Notes under the pieces: model-generated | The model's database searches: none | Seen by the model: the letters and a program-made list of their open reading frames with translations, nothing else | What the model was told of the DNA's origin: nothing | Source of the DNA: Nemertoderma westbladi | Taxonomy: Eukaryota > Xenacoelomorpha > Nemertodermatida > Nemertodermatidae | Assembly (NCBI GenBank): GCA_032718475.1 | Contig: JAUCBJ010001178.1 | Coordinates: 1 to 63,149, forward strand | DNA: 63,149 bases | Direction of reading: 5' to 3' | Program-made: the position numbers and the translations under genes | Shown here: one piece after another, positions 12,501-22,434 of the stretch | Position numbering within the stretch: the stretch's first letter is position 1 | How the letters are laid out: each line of letters opens with the position of its first letter

Positions 12501-15047
12501 TTAGAAGGGATAGAATGTGCTTTAGTGTACATGGATGACCTGATATTGTATTCTAGAACGTGGGAACAGCACATAGAACTCATAGATATAGTACTACGGC
12601 GTATAAGTGAGTTAGGTCTCAAATTGAAACCATCTAAATGTTGTTTTGGAGCGAGTTCAATACACTTCCTAGGACACATTATTGATCGGGATGGTATACA
12701 TACTGACCCTAAGAAAATAAGTACGATGGTCGATTTCCCCAGACCTACTTGTGTGAAGGACTTACAGAGTTTTCTGGGGCTGTGTGGATACTACAGGAAG
12801 TTTGTGAGAGATTATGGCAAATTAGTACAACCATTGTATGGCCTAACTAAAGTAGGAGTGCCGTTTTACTGGAATGCAGATTGTGAACAAGCTTTTCTAG
12901 AACTCAAGAATCGACTCGTTTCATCGCCAATTTTATCCCACCCTGACTTTGAACGAGAGTTTACCTTGGAAACTGATGCCAGTGGATCTGGACTTGGCGC
13001 GATACTTTGCCAAGACGATAAGGTTATAGCTTATGCTTCGCGTTCCCTGACTTGTGCTGAAGCTAAGTGGTCGATTACGGAATTAGAGGGATTAGCAGTA
13101 GTTTGGGCCGTAGCTAAGTTTCGTTTTTATTTATTGGGTCGGCATTTTAAAGTGATTTCAGATCATAACCCCCTGCGATGCTTGTCTTGGGTTGGTGTCA
13201 ATCGCCATATTACGGGTCGTCTCCAAAGGTGGGCACTGAAACTGTCAGAATACGATTATACTTTTATTTATAAGCCCGGAAAGTTTAACAGGGCTGATTG
13301 CTTATCCCGAATAAAAGTCGAACATCCTCTAGATACGACTAACACTGTAAACAATCACAGTAACGAACTCGATGTTGAACCATTTTGTTTAATTAATGTT
13401 CCTGTAATAAACCCTGTAGACTCTACAGACGTGACTGGAGACACAGACAATTTGATGAATAACCAATCTAATGTAGTGAATGTAGATACCGATGAACTAC
13501 AAGGTCTTGTAGACTTATTTAGTTGCAATGGAACGGATTCGAAGGTTTGTAACCATGACTACCAGGATAAACAGAGTTCAGTAGTAAATGACGATGATGG
13601 ATGTTCATATTACCGTGCTCCAGACACCTCAATGCATGTAGATAGTTTCGCAGACGTTCAGTCTTCCTTACCTGTGTTACCTAGCAATGTGGAGTTTTGT
13701 AGTTTGTCCAGACTACGTAAACTGCAGTTGGAAGATTCAAATATTAAGGTGATGGTAGAATATTTACAAACGGGAAATAAACCAGAATTTAATCGTAAGC
13801 TCTCTGAGTGTAAGAATATGGTAAAGTTACATACACAATATGTATTAGTAGATGGTATTCTATGTCACGTCTCGGATTGTAAGACAAATAAGACAATACA
13901 AGTAGTAGTACCTAAGTTACTACGTAGACAGGTACTACTTCAGTTCCATGACCTCAGGTCACACTTAGGAATTAATAAAACGTTGAATGACATTAAAGTA
14001 AAATTTTATTGGGTAAATCTCCGGGATGATGTAGCGCGGTACATACATAGTTGTGATCCTTGTCAACGACGTAAAGGATCTACTAATATTCAACCATTAA
14101 CTAGTTTACCAGCCCCCACCCGAGTTATGGAAAGATTATCTATTGATATCGTGAAAGGGTTTCCCACTAGTCCAACTGGTAATAAACTTGTTTTCACTAT
14201 TACAGAACATTTAACCCGATATGTTGAACTATTACCTGTCCCTGACGAACAGGCTGAAACTTTAGCCCGGGAATTGGTAAATAAAATATTTTGTGTATAC
14301 GGTGCAGCTGAGATTATTTTATCGGATAGAGGTCCAAGTTTTACTTCGTCACTTTTCTCGGAACTGGAAAAAATATTTGGCATTGTTCGTGTGTTAACTT
14401 CAGCGTACCACCCACAATGCAATGGTCTTACTGAAAGGGTCAACCAATCCATGTGTAATATGTTAGCACTGACAGTGCGTAACCATGACAACTGGGAAGA
14501 AATGCTTCCCCTAGTACAATTTAATTATAACACTAGCGTACATTCTAGTATAGGGATGGCACCATTTACGTTGATGTTTGGTAGGGAGGCTCGTCTACCA
14601 ATAGATACTCGTATTGAGCGGCCTTATAGTTTGTTGGCTGACACAGCGACATACCCTGACGAATTACGTAAGAACTTACAAAATGCCCACAAGTTAGTTA
14701 GAGAACAACTAAGTAAAGCACAGAATAAACAAAAACGCCTCCACGATCGTAAAGTGAAACAAAATTTGCAATCATTTGTGACAGGCGATAAAGTATTGTA
14801 TTTTGATCGACGCGTTAAGCGCAAGAATAATAAGTTGCGGTTCCGTTTTACCGGACCCTATGTAGTGCTCCGTAAGCGTTCGCAGTTTTCATATGAATTA
14901 CGTCCTGTACGGAAACGAGTTACACCACGAACTCCAGTGTTGGTAGTGAACGCGAAAGATTTAAAGTTATATCAAGTGCGTTCATCCGCTTGTGCAAGTA
15001 ATAACCCTTCTATGTCCAATGGACAAAGTGATGTCGGCACACCTTAG
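9540..15047 (+). CDS. gag-pol: Ty3-type gag-pol polyprotein, uninterrupted, 1835 aa
   Basis: One frame encodes capsid, protease, reverse transcriptase, RNase H and integrase. I chose the ATG at 9540; the frame is open back into the LTR but has no earlier ATG. Gag has two CCHC zinc knuckles (residues about 419-432 and 449-462). The protease has DSG at 555-557, RT has YMDD at 997-1000, and RNase H starts near the ETDAS aspartate at 1146. The integrase has its HHCC zinc site from H1470 to C1508 and a D1536, D1596, E1632 triad with D,D-35-E spacing. A GPY motif lies near 1772. All visible catalytic residues are present. Gag and pol share one frame, so no frameshift is needed, and Gag would have to be released by the protease. 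No env-like frame follows. Confidence 0.95.
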   Translation: MTDVFGFENDSDSTGSRCGGSDQTQIAVGPREESSWTDINLNSPAVVVPGSGCDRPRYSETQSHGRNRFPAVPVPGEGDDYIHPNREQQGTDTCIQLERDAPIMADIRKEPEIFDGRGDVDSWVSALQRLGRLRRWNYVMMGRVASVYVSGTAARVIEELPTEQQVDFDSVVAALRARFRPLPPDVICSKLLDCRLGINETIEEYVDKLQKWGQQAWVDMNGAQRDRLLLTVFYRGIPSDLAFRIRNSHPQSFDEAVRMARNEEIYLAEANHLNYGDQAGRIDRNTGIDSNRPKHTFLQESGVHGYVNNTASFNRNSTVPSRPVTVDPKINKLESEIQELRKQISGMQCQPAPVRPFTAWNKSRTDSGPNHSERSSDTLAYSSGRPVDSPYLTEPSRSIIQSEHFQGSNNMTPRRNVTCFNCNEFGHYSTQCPQPFASRNVQPRRDIVCFNCNESGHYSTHCPRSQTSRFNRSSDDVRRTYPYRPRPSPLSTGSNMCQPSQYVPHPTPPPSRFSTDAGTPASSFENNHIRYTTHTNRDWYIPIHIGRTKMVGLVDSGSDFTIMDIRKLPKDCELGASSIPSIKGVGGLMPVLGEVHLPIVITSDFKVDILVYIGDLQKIDGSEIIFGKDFIYQACTSFDLVKQCMILRNNECVYFCSPPTQVISNSTTEHYTRRIIMSEKRVTIPPDSQAYITGCLKGKGSNCSFPAGPVYIEPLYQSNTQTLLARCIIDPIDRERVTLQVLNPNNSPVTVFKNQKVASYCDVTNYTLRTLESRAISTDSVVNDVNGKQIFLREELKLDHLDSDKQADVLDIVGQNPHSFSYNDYDIGRTTLLQHSIPLKPDAKPIHVKPYPIPVAIRPELRERLSNLQRVGVIQPSTSEWSSPLIIVKAPNKPWRLAIDYRGLNSVAVPQFWPLPNIDYMLAEVGAARPEYFSALDFKSMFWQVEINPEDYAKTAFHTQWGNFEFRRMPFGLQSSPSTCQRLMQLGLEGIECALVYMDDLILYSRTWEQHIELIDIVLRRISELGLKLKPSKCCFGASSIHFLGHIIDRDGIHTDPKKISTMVDFPRPTCVKDLQSFLGLCGYYRKFVRDYGKLVQPLYGLTKVGVPFYWNADCEQAFLELKNRLVSSPILSHPDFEREFTLETDASGSGLGAILCQDDKVIAYASRSLTCAEAKWSITELEGLAVVWAVAKFRFYLLGRHFKVISDHNPLRCLSWVGVNRHITGRLQRWALKLSEYDYTFIYKPGKFNRADCLSRIKVEHPLDTTNTVNNHSNELDVEPFCLINVPVINPVDSTDVTGDTDNLMNNQSNVVNVDTDELQGLVDLFSCNGTDSKVCNHDYQDKQSSVVNDDDGCSYYRAPDTSMHVDSFADVQSSLPVLPSNVEFCSLSRLRKLQLEDSNIKVMVEYLQTGNKPEFNRKLSECKNMVKLHTQYVLVDGILCHVSDCKTNKTIQVVVPKLLRRQVLLQFHDLRSHLGINKTLNDIKVKFYWVNLRDDVARYIHSCDPCQRRKGSTNIQPLTSLPAPTRVMERLSIDIVKGFPTSPTGNKLVFTITEHLTRYVELLPVPDEQAETLARELVNKIFCVYGAAEIILSDRGPSFTSSLFSELEKIFGIVRVLTSAYHPQCNGLTERVNQSMCNMLALTVRNHDNWEEMLPLVQFNYNTSVHSSIGMAPFTLMFGREARLPIDTRIERPYSLLADTATYPDELRKNLQNAHKLVREQLSKAQNKQKRLHDRKVKQNLQSFVTGDKVLYFDRRVKRKNNKLRFRFTGPYVVLRKRSQFSYELRPVRKRVTPRTPVLVVNAKDLKLYQVRSSACASNNPSMSNGQSDVGTP

Positions 15048-15904
15048 TGTACAGTAGTACATACAGTAAGGTATAAGTATATACAGTAGAACAGTGACTG
15101 ATGATATTTACATAAACCAACAAACTATATGCAATATGCACTACCGTATGCAGTTTAGATCCTACTAAACATTTTGTAGGTTATTATTGCACGGTCAGTA
15201 TATTATTGGTATGTATACTTGTTACTATTTAGATTAGACATATTTAGTGTTTTGTTTTATGAATGTAAATTAAACTATAAATTTTTGCTGTTCCCATTTC
15301 ACCCTCTTTGTTGTCGCAGAAAAATAACTATTTAGCGGAACCGAATCCTCTAATCTCATTTGGTAGTAAATGTGGTGTTGTTTTACATTTGAATAAATGT
15401 ACAGTATGTATTTTATTTTTGGATACCATAAGTTTATTGATATGTTTATTCATTCTGTAGAGACTTATTTTGTTTCTGTTTATTTCATAGAAAACTCGCC
15501 AATTGGCTATTTTGCTTGCATTGGGCGCCAAGGGAGGTCTTGAAGGTCTGTTGTATATTATTAGCCTATTGGTTATTAACTTTTTTATTAAATAATATTT
15601 GCCTATTGGCTATCATTTTGCATTGCATGTATTAATTGTTGTCTAATGACTGCTATATTCAGTAAATTTAATTGCCTATTGGCTAAGCTAATGTAGCTGA
15701 AATTAATATCTACTTAGTACATATTGCAGTTGGTATTGGCAACTGGTAGTTGGAATGGGAATTCACATTTCCTGTACATAAATGAATAAAGTGTACCAAG
15801 TGCGTTGGATTTTAACTAATTCTATATTCATATATTTTGTAGGTATTTTTACATTATTATTGTGCTGTTTTTATTTAGATTCGGTTCTGCAAAATATTTT
15901 TATC
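15048..15904 (+). other. 3' untranslated region of the Ty3-type element
   Basis: This AT-rich non-coding stretch lies between the gag-pol stop and the polypurine tract. A four-fold loose motif (GCCTATTGGCTA or AATTGGCTATTTT) recurs at about 15495-15690. No envelope-like frame is present. Confidence 0.7.
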
Positions 15905-15927
15905 AAACCACTCGGGACGAGTGGTTT
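15905..15927 (+). other. Perfect hairpin next to the polypurine tract
   Basis: AAACCACTCG (15905-15914) and CGAGTGGTTT (15918-15927) form a perfect 10-bp stem with a GGA loop, eight bases before the G-rich polypurine tract. It is outside the LTR, so it is a 3' UTR structure of the full-length RNA. Confidence 0.85.
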
Positions 15928-15934
15928 CCTTTCG

Positions 15935-15945
15935 TGGGGGGGATT
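15935..15945 (+). promoter_or_regulatory. Polypurine tract
   Basis: A run of seven G and one A (15936-15943) directly precedes the 3' LTR. This is where plus-strand DNA synthesis would be primed. Confidence 0.8.
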
Positions 15946-16431
15946 TGTGGTGATCAGCAGCAAGGACATACAAAATATGAAACACAACAATATCAAATTA
16001 CAAAAAACGTTATAAATAATATAACGCCATCTAGGGAAGTTTACAGGAAACAACAAAATTGCACTAGAATAATCCTGACCGCTGATTGGAGGATAACAAA
16101 GAGGGATAGATAGGTAGGATAATACCGGTAAGTAAGTAAGATATCAAGATATGGTCAGTACAATACAGTACCTACAGTAGTAGTTTAGATTCGTGTTTCT
16201 TTTTGGATGTCTGACATCTGACTGTCTGATGTATGTACAGATGTATTTTGATTTATCTGTTTTGATTAGATTTATCTGCATTATTATGTTCTGATGTTAT
16301 GAACTATCAAACTAATCGTTTTAGCCAGCCTGCCAGTTAACGGCAGATTTTCTTCAGGGAAACCAGAAAAACTAAGTGGTAGATTGCCACGGAACCCGGG
16401 TTCGACCTTATCCTGTTATCCAGCTTTCACA
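15946..16431 (+). repeat. 3' LTR of the Ty3-type element
   Basis: This copy has the same length as the 5' LTR and is identical except for one base. It starts TGTGGTGATC, ends TTTCACA and is followed by TGTAT. Confidence 0.95.
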
Positions 16432-17674
16432 TGTATGAATAGCTACGTAATAGTATGATTAAAGATGTAATGCATTGTAGCCCATTCCCAACTACGTATT
16501 TGGATAAATAAAATATTCCAGATTATGATGCATTTATTAAATAGAATAAAATACTGTAGCCTCGCGCAGGTCCATAACCATGCAACATTTGAACGCCTGT
16601 ATCACAACTATTTTTCAACGAAATTGTATTAAATTGTATTACATATTTGGAATCCTTGCAGGGCCAGCTTTCCATTGGTACCAACAAACAGCTAGAAGTG
16701 GAAGAATAACTGCGGTGTAACTCAACTGGTGTAATATCGCTGGAGACACTTTTTTAAACACTTGTAGCTAAAGATTGAAAGCAAAAATAAAAATTCTGGC
16801 TCACCCTGTCAGTGGTCGGGAGGTGAAACTATCTCTGTTTCAAATTTCATGCAATCTCATTAAGATTAGTATAAAAATTAGGGGGGGGGGGGGGGGGGGG
16901 GCGTGTCACTAAATTACGACACTATATTCTGGGACATGCCTTTACGTTTGTTGTTTTATATTATTAAGGAATACAGTTAGGTTTAGTACAGTATATTAGT
17001 ACATACTGTGTGCATGCACAATGCAGAATGTTTCTAAACTGCTATAAACACTCTCACTCATGAGGTGTCTGGTACTGGTGTGTTATTGGTACACTCCTCT
17101 CAAAATTTTTACACTACTGTAGCTACTGTAGTTTTTACTATTTATTTTTTTCCGTTGAGCACAGCAGACTTCAGAATTATTCAAAATATCGATGAAGGTG
17201 AAACGCGGAAGATAAAATATGTATAAGTTGTTCTGGACACTGATAGCTTCCCGCATTACACTGTTCTGTCGTTGAACTAATGGTTTTATTGTTGCAATGA
17301 GTAGTTTACTCAGGGGTGTCTCTTATAGGTATGTTAGAATTCTCCATAAAAAAAATCTACATTTTGGTATATTGTGTTCGAGGCAACAGCTAATACTGTA
17401 CGTTTATTAAGAAATTAATCTTAAAAGATAGACTAATTATAACAAAAATTAAACTTTTTTTTCGCATTATTGAATGAGGCTGAATGCTGTACATTAAAAT
17501 TTTTCTGGATCTGTTTATTTTTTCGGGCTAAAATTCATAGGGGTATACCAAATAGGACCTCGCGAACACACTTATGTAAAAAAATCGATCAGTACCATCT
17601 ATCTATGGCAAATTAAACGTTTTCAAAAAAAGTTGTTATTTAAAAATAAATCACCTTCAGTAAATCATTCTGTA
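16432..17674. other. Non-coding interval, no gene seen
   Basis: This AT-rich DNA has a G run of about 20 (16881-16901). A short stretch (CTTTCCATTGGTACCAACAA near 16669) recalls 8753. No frame with coding character was seen. It would include the 3' flank of the minus-strand gene that ends at 17675. Confidence 0.5.
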
Positions 17675-20600
17675 CTATATGTCACTAGATGAATGTAAGT
17701 TCTGTATACAAACGTCCTTGAAAATGGCGAATCCCGCGCTGTCTAACTTCTCAGCAGCTGAGTCTCTTAGGCTCAGCTTGGTCAGAGCGCGGTCCTTGAA
17801 CTGACTATCAACGTTACGGAACGGAGTCAGAAAGCGCCTGAAACATTCGAAGCGGATGAATTTATTGTGTTCATCTAGCTTGGCGAGTTTGGTTCCAAGT
17901 ATTAAGGGATGGGCGCGTATAGTACGACTGCACACATCGGCTAGCCAACCGGCAAGTGCGGCGTTTTCAAAGATCGTATATATAGCTAAGGAGGGACGAA
18001 GTGGAACACTCATAAAGCTATAAACGACGCCAGGTGCGGTCAATGGTCCGTCGAAGTATAATCGAGAATAATGATCTCCATATACTTGTTGGTAGTTGAT
18101 AGGATTTCCAACCTTGAAATTCCATCCGTATTCTTGAAAGGCAAGATGTCCGATGGAGGTTCGTTGTACTTTAGTAATGCCGCTGGGTGTATTGGCATAC
18201 ATAGTGCGGAAGAAACCTCGGCCTTCTGCCCAGGGAGCAATCAGCTGAGTATCGACGAAAGGATATGGAATGTTCTCCATGTACCGAAAGTCGTTTTGGA
18301 GATCTCCATAAACAGCTGAGCCGATTTTAAGGATTCTTTCGTTAAACAACATCTCGAGCACGGGCTGGGGTAACATCGATCCATCGATACCCATTGCCGG
18401 TTTGCGCTCGGTGTCGGTGACGTAACGCTGCGCGAGTTCGAATTGTCCATGTCGGAGTTTCTTTTGTGTCTCAGTAAGAGTCTCAAAAGAATAATCAATC
18501 ACATCGGAACACGCTCGAGTAAATACGTGGGTATAACCAGCTAGTCCTCGTATATGTATCATGCGCGTAGTTCCCAGTTCTCCAACCGGAACGCTACCTT
18601 CGTTATCGTAAGTGACAACTCCATACATCTCGATAACGTTAAGAGTCTCATTCCACTCTTTAGTGGCGTTTTCTAGAGTCATTCCCACTGGATGCCACAA
18701 GGTGGCGCATTCGCTAGCATTAGGTAGATCTCTATACTTCAAATACTGTGTAGTATATGTTTCCACATCTCCATATCGTTGTATTCTTTCCTCCTCGAAT
18801 AACACGTCGAGATTCCAGTGGACTAATCGAGTTTTGATAAATCCATCAAGATTATACGGAGGTATTGTCTCTTTCTCTATCCTGGAAACATTATAGGGTT
18901 TTCGAAATGAGTTTACTTTCACTAACTGATCCAGATGTTTCTGCAGTTGTTCGAGTTCGACAAGATCGAGAGGATTTATTAGTGGTAGAAACCTCAGACT
19001 ATGTGTAGTCTATGTTAGACTATGTTTTACCATGTAATATTGCGTTGGATAGACATAACAATGGTGATCTTTGATCCCATAAAACGAGTTCGGTAAAGGT
19101 CTAGCGCGTATGTTAACCTCGTGTACCATACGACGGACAAGATCCGCTCTATTGTCCGGAGGTTCAACGAGTATACCATCGACACGAGCGGCCTCGATTG
19201 GCGGACGTTGCAACATGGGAGCGTCAGCGATAAGATCTCGAGATCTTAGGTTGATATCAACCGGTTGAGGCTGTGCCGTGGCGAAGAGTTTGTCTCCGAA
19301 ATGGGAAACCATCGAAGGATGGATGATGGTTTTAGAATAGAGATCAGTCATAAGGATTTGAGCTTCTGGCTGGGCTAAAGCTGCTTCTTCTCTCTCATCC
19401 ATTTCTATGTGTTTCTCCTCGAGCTGATTTTCCTCCGCTTGTTGTTGTAAACGCTCGTCTAGGAACTCTTGTAGAGAATAGGTTCGTCCACGTTCGATGT
19501 CTTCCTCGAGATTCTGGATTTCTCTATCGAACTGGGGTAAAGCTAATTCTTTCACCGCTTGGACTTGTTGCTGCAATTTGCGTTTCTCTAAACAATCGTA
19601 AGTTCCTTTTCCGATCTTCCGCCGAATAGCGTCTAACGCGTTTCGTACAACGCTCTCTTCGACTTCGGTAACGGGTTGTATCGGGGTTAAACCTGGACGG
19701 TTGTACGGGTTGAACGGCGATATTAAATGTCCGCGTCCCAAACCGGCTAGATAGGATGTGCGAATATCTAGCGAGCCCACTACCGGAGTGCCACCGATTA
19801 ATTGTTCGGGTAACACAAGATCTTTAAATAGTGAGTACAGTTCAGGGGGATCCGTTATACTATTAGGATCGAGCGTTTGAGGTCTCACTAATGAATGAGG
19901 AGGTCTGACCGAGTATTCCGGAACTCTGATCATAGGTTTATTTAAGGATCGTTTGAGTCGAGCGAGCGTAGGTGATACATCGAACAGGTTTCGCTCGAAA
20001 CTCCCATAAGTATATCGTGTAAAACTGTGTTTAGCGCAACGTCTCCGCGGATGTTTATGTCTTTCCGTTTGCTGATTGGGTCTAGGGCATTCGTCGCAGT
20101 AATACCAAAGACGCACGTCCTGCAGGGGAAACGCGGGTGATCGTTCTCCAGTTTTACAATATTCCTCCATCTGTTCGAAGCTATCTGGGACGACAGGTAG
20201 CGGTCGATCGGCGGTAAGATACATCATAGTGAAATAGAGCCGTTTGAGTTCTATCATAGGGTCATGATGTATACCTTGAGGATATCGAGTTTCTAGATTT
20301 TGTTGACTGGCAATATTGAGATATGTTTCTCTCAGAAATTCCAGATAATCGTTGAAGTCGCTGCGTTTATCCGGCTCTTCAACGTCTTCTCTTTCGAGTC
20401 GGTTCCGAATAGAATTCTCGTGTTCTATTCTCGGTTTATCGTTCCGACTCCGCTGGGTATGATATTTAAATAAAACCATTTCCCTTTCGGTGTCTACATC
20501 GTCCGTATCGTGTAAATCGATAGGATGGCCGGTAGTTAAGAAGTCCATATACGTACCATTACGATGTGTATAGCGAGCGGTGAATTTTCTATAGTCCAAT

Positions 20601-20764
20601 TCACGCGTAAGTTGCTCCTGGGACATTGGCGGTTCGATATAACGACCATCGTCCTCCGTAGTAGTTGGACTAGCGTTGCCGCGTATCAAGCTATCAACAA
20701 ACGCTTGTAAAGGTAGAGTATATCGCTCCCTGATACCAAGATCATCTTCTATCAACTCAGTCAT
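17675..20764 (-). pseudogene. Unrecognised large gene with one in-frame TAG (about 1,029 codons)
   Basis: From the ATG at 20764 a frame of 584 codons reaches TAG at 19012-19010. The same frame then continues for 29 sense codons into a 415-codon stretch ending at 17675. The amber codon sits in a 21-nt segment bounded by 8-bp direct repeats (AGACTATG at 18996 and 19017, plus strand), so a small in-frame duplication could have created it. The first part is rich in Arg, Glu and Pro, with a Cys/His cluster (CDEC at about residue 228, then CAKH) and a Gln/Glu-rich probable coiled coil near 400-460. The second part looks globular and aromatic-rich. I see no signal peptide or membrane span. I do not recognise the family; a structural protein of an endogenised RNA virus is one guess and a lineage-specific host protein another. 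The region is visibly richer in CpG than its surroundings. Confidence 0.6.
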
Positions 20765-22434
20765 ATCTGCTATATGAGTTTATTAATATTATAATAAGTT
20801 TATAATTAGGCTAGCGGGCGTCGCTGCCTACCCCTCTCTGCCCCCGGACAGTGCAAGATCCTCAGCGCCGATGTACCGTCGTCGCTGTGTTTTTCGCCAA
20901 CGTAGTAGCTACACAACGACAACGATAACCGGCACAAGTCACTCCACTGTCCGTCCCAAAGGCTTAGATTTACTACAGGTTCTTACGGCAGAGTTAGGGC
21001 TACTTTCACAATTGCGACTCGCTACTGTAAACACACTTTAGTAGTAACATTCACCTATAAACGCACAAATTCCACACAACTGTCACAAATTGTACACATT
21101 CGGGCCATTTGTCCGTTAGTCAGTGCCTTCCAGAATGCCACGTTATTATTATGTATCCTTGGATACTAGCAGTGTGCTATTTATTCCCTATGCTATTCAA
21201 TGGGGCAAGCTTTCTAATGTTCTTTTAACTCACTTCTAATTCTAGCGTGGTTATTACCATGGTGACATTATGGAAAGCTAGCGGTAGAATTAGGGTAATT
21301 CTCATGCATACAGATCTGGGATGCTATTTAATAGTAATTCTTTAATTGTCAATATCCCCTTTATACATGATTTTATGAATTTTATCGGCTATTGACTATA
21401 TATTGGAGATTCTCGCACACTAATATACTTAATAGGGTGAATCTCCGCTCTCATGATCTATTAATTAATGGAATTTTGGGAATGTTACAAATTGTATAAA
21501 ATGACAATTTATCAAATTCATTAAAAGAGATGAATTAGAATTTATTCCCGTAAATTTTATTATTTAATATTAAATAGACACAATTTTATTCCAGAACATG
21601 TCTGGGGACTGGGATCCTTGATTCTAGGAAATTTGTCCTTTTAAGAGTATCGGTAAGTGCTACGATATCTTAATCGACTACAATTTTAAAGGATCTAAAA
21701 TTTGACAGATTCTATAAATATTAATAGTTAATATTTAAGATGGGCACCGGTTTATTCCAGAACTTGTCTGGGGACATTAACCACTGATTCTAGAATTTTG
21801 TCTTTCAAGTATATCGGTGGGTGCCGCGATATCTTAATCGACTAGAATTACAGATGGTCAAAGGGTTTAACAGATTTATTTTGCGTTTTACGCTACTGTT
21901 AAAGGGACATAACGCTACTATATGTATTATTTAATATACGGTATGAGAGCAATATTGCAAGAAGCAATGTCAGTGAGAAGAGGCAAGTCGTTTCCAAGGT
22001 CTACCCAGAGCTTGGTTTAGCCGAGACACGAGGATCTGAACTTTGCATTCCTAATACTCTACTTACCAATAATACTTGAATATAGTAGGAGCTTTATTGT
22101 ACTATAATAAGTACGGATATTTCATCTTACTGTAGTCACGTATTTATAATGTAATACGGACAGTAAGGAAAGAGAAAAAGAATTATCTCTCGCCGTCACA
22201 CTAAATATATAATATATAAGTAAGTAAGTAATAAACACTAATATATATTGCACTAATCTACTAAATAATCGCTAAAATAACATTCTACTAAATAAAATTA
22301 AAGAAAACGATTATAATAAAATTACATAATAATACATACATAAATAAAAAATAATAAAAACAAATATAAAATAATATAGTCACACACCCACTCCAGACGC
22401 TGTTACGTTGGGGAGTCCCTAGATGTTTGTTGGA
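20765..22434. other. Non-coding interval with ~155-bp tandem repeat
   Basis: This is AT-rich DNA upstream of the orphan gene and downstream of BEL copy B pol. It carries two units (about 21590-21700 and 21752-21850) with TTATTCCAGAAC, TGTCTGGGGAC, TGATTCTAG and ATATCTTAATCGACTA. After the pol stop the minus strand has GGAGTGGG followed by TGTGTGAC (about 22387), which would suit a polypurine tract and LTR start. This does not match the leader block beyond gag of the same copy. Confidence 0.4.

Larger units (their letters stand above)
8889..16431 (+). mobile_element. Complete Ty3-type LTR retrotransposon
   Basis: The element has two 486-bp LTRs beginning TGTG and ending CACA, a primer-binding site, one long gag-pol frame, a polypurine tract and flanking target-site copies. 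The five bases before the 5' LTR are TATAT and the five after the 3' LTR are TGTAT. Alternatively a perfect TGTAT copy lies at 8882-8886, two bases outside the LTR. The LTRs differ at a single position (G at about 9006 versus A in the 3' copy), so insertion was recent. The domain order PR-RT-RNase H-IN marks it as Ty3-type. I did not assign a named lineage. Confidence 0.95.

Noticed and set aside
10731-14824. Minus-strand open frames inside the Ty3-type gag-pol
   Set aside because: They are shadows of an intact plus-strand polyprotein with all expected motifs.
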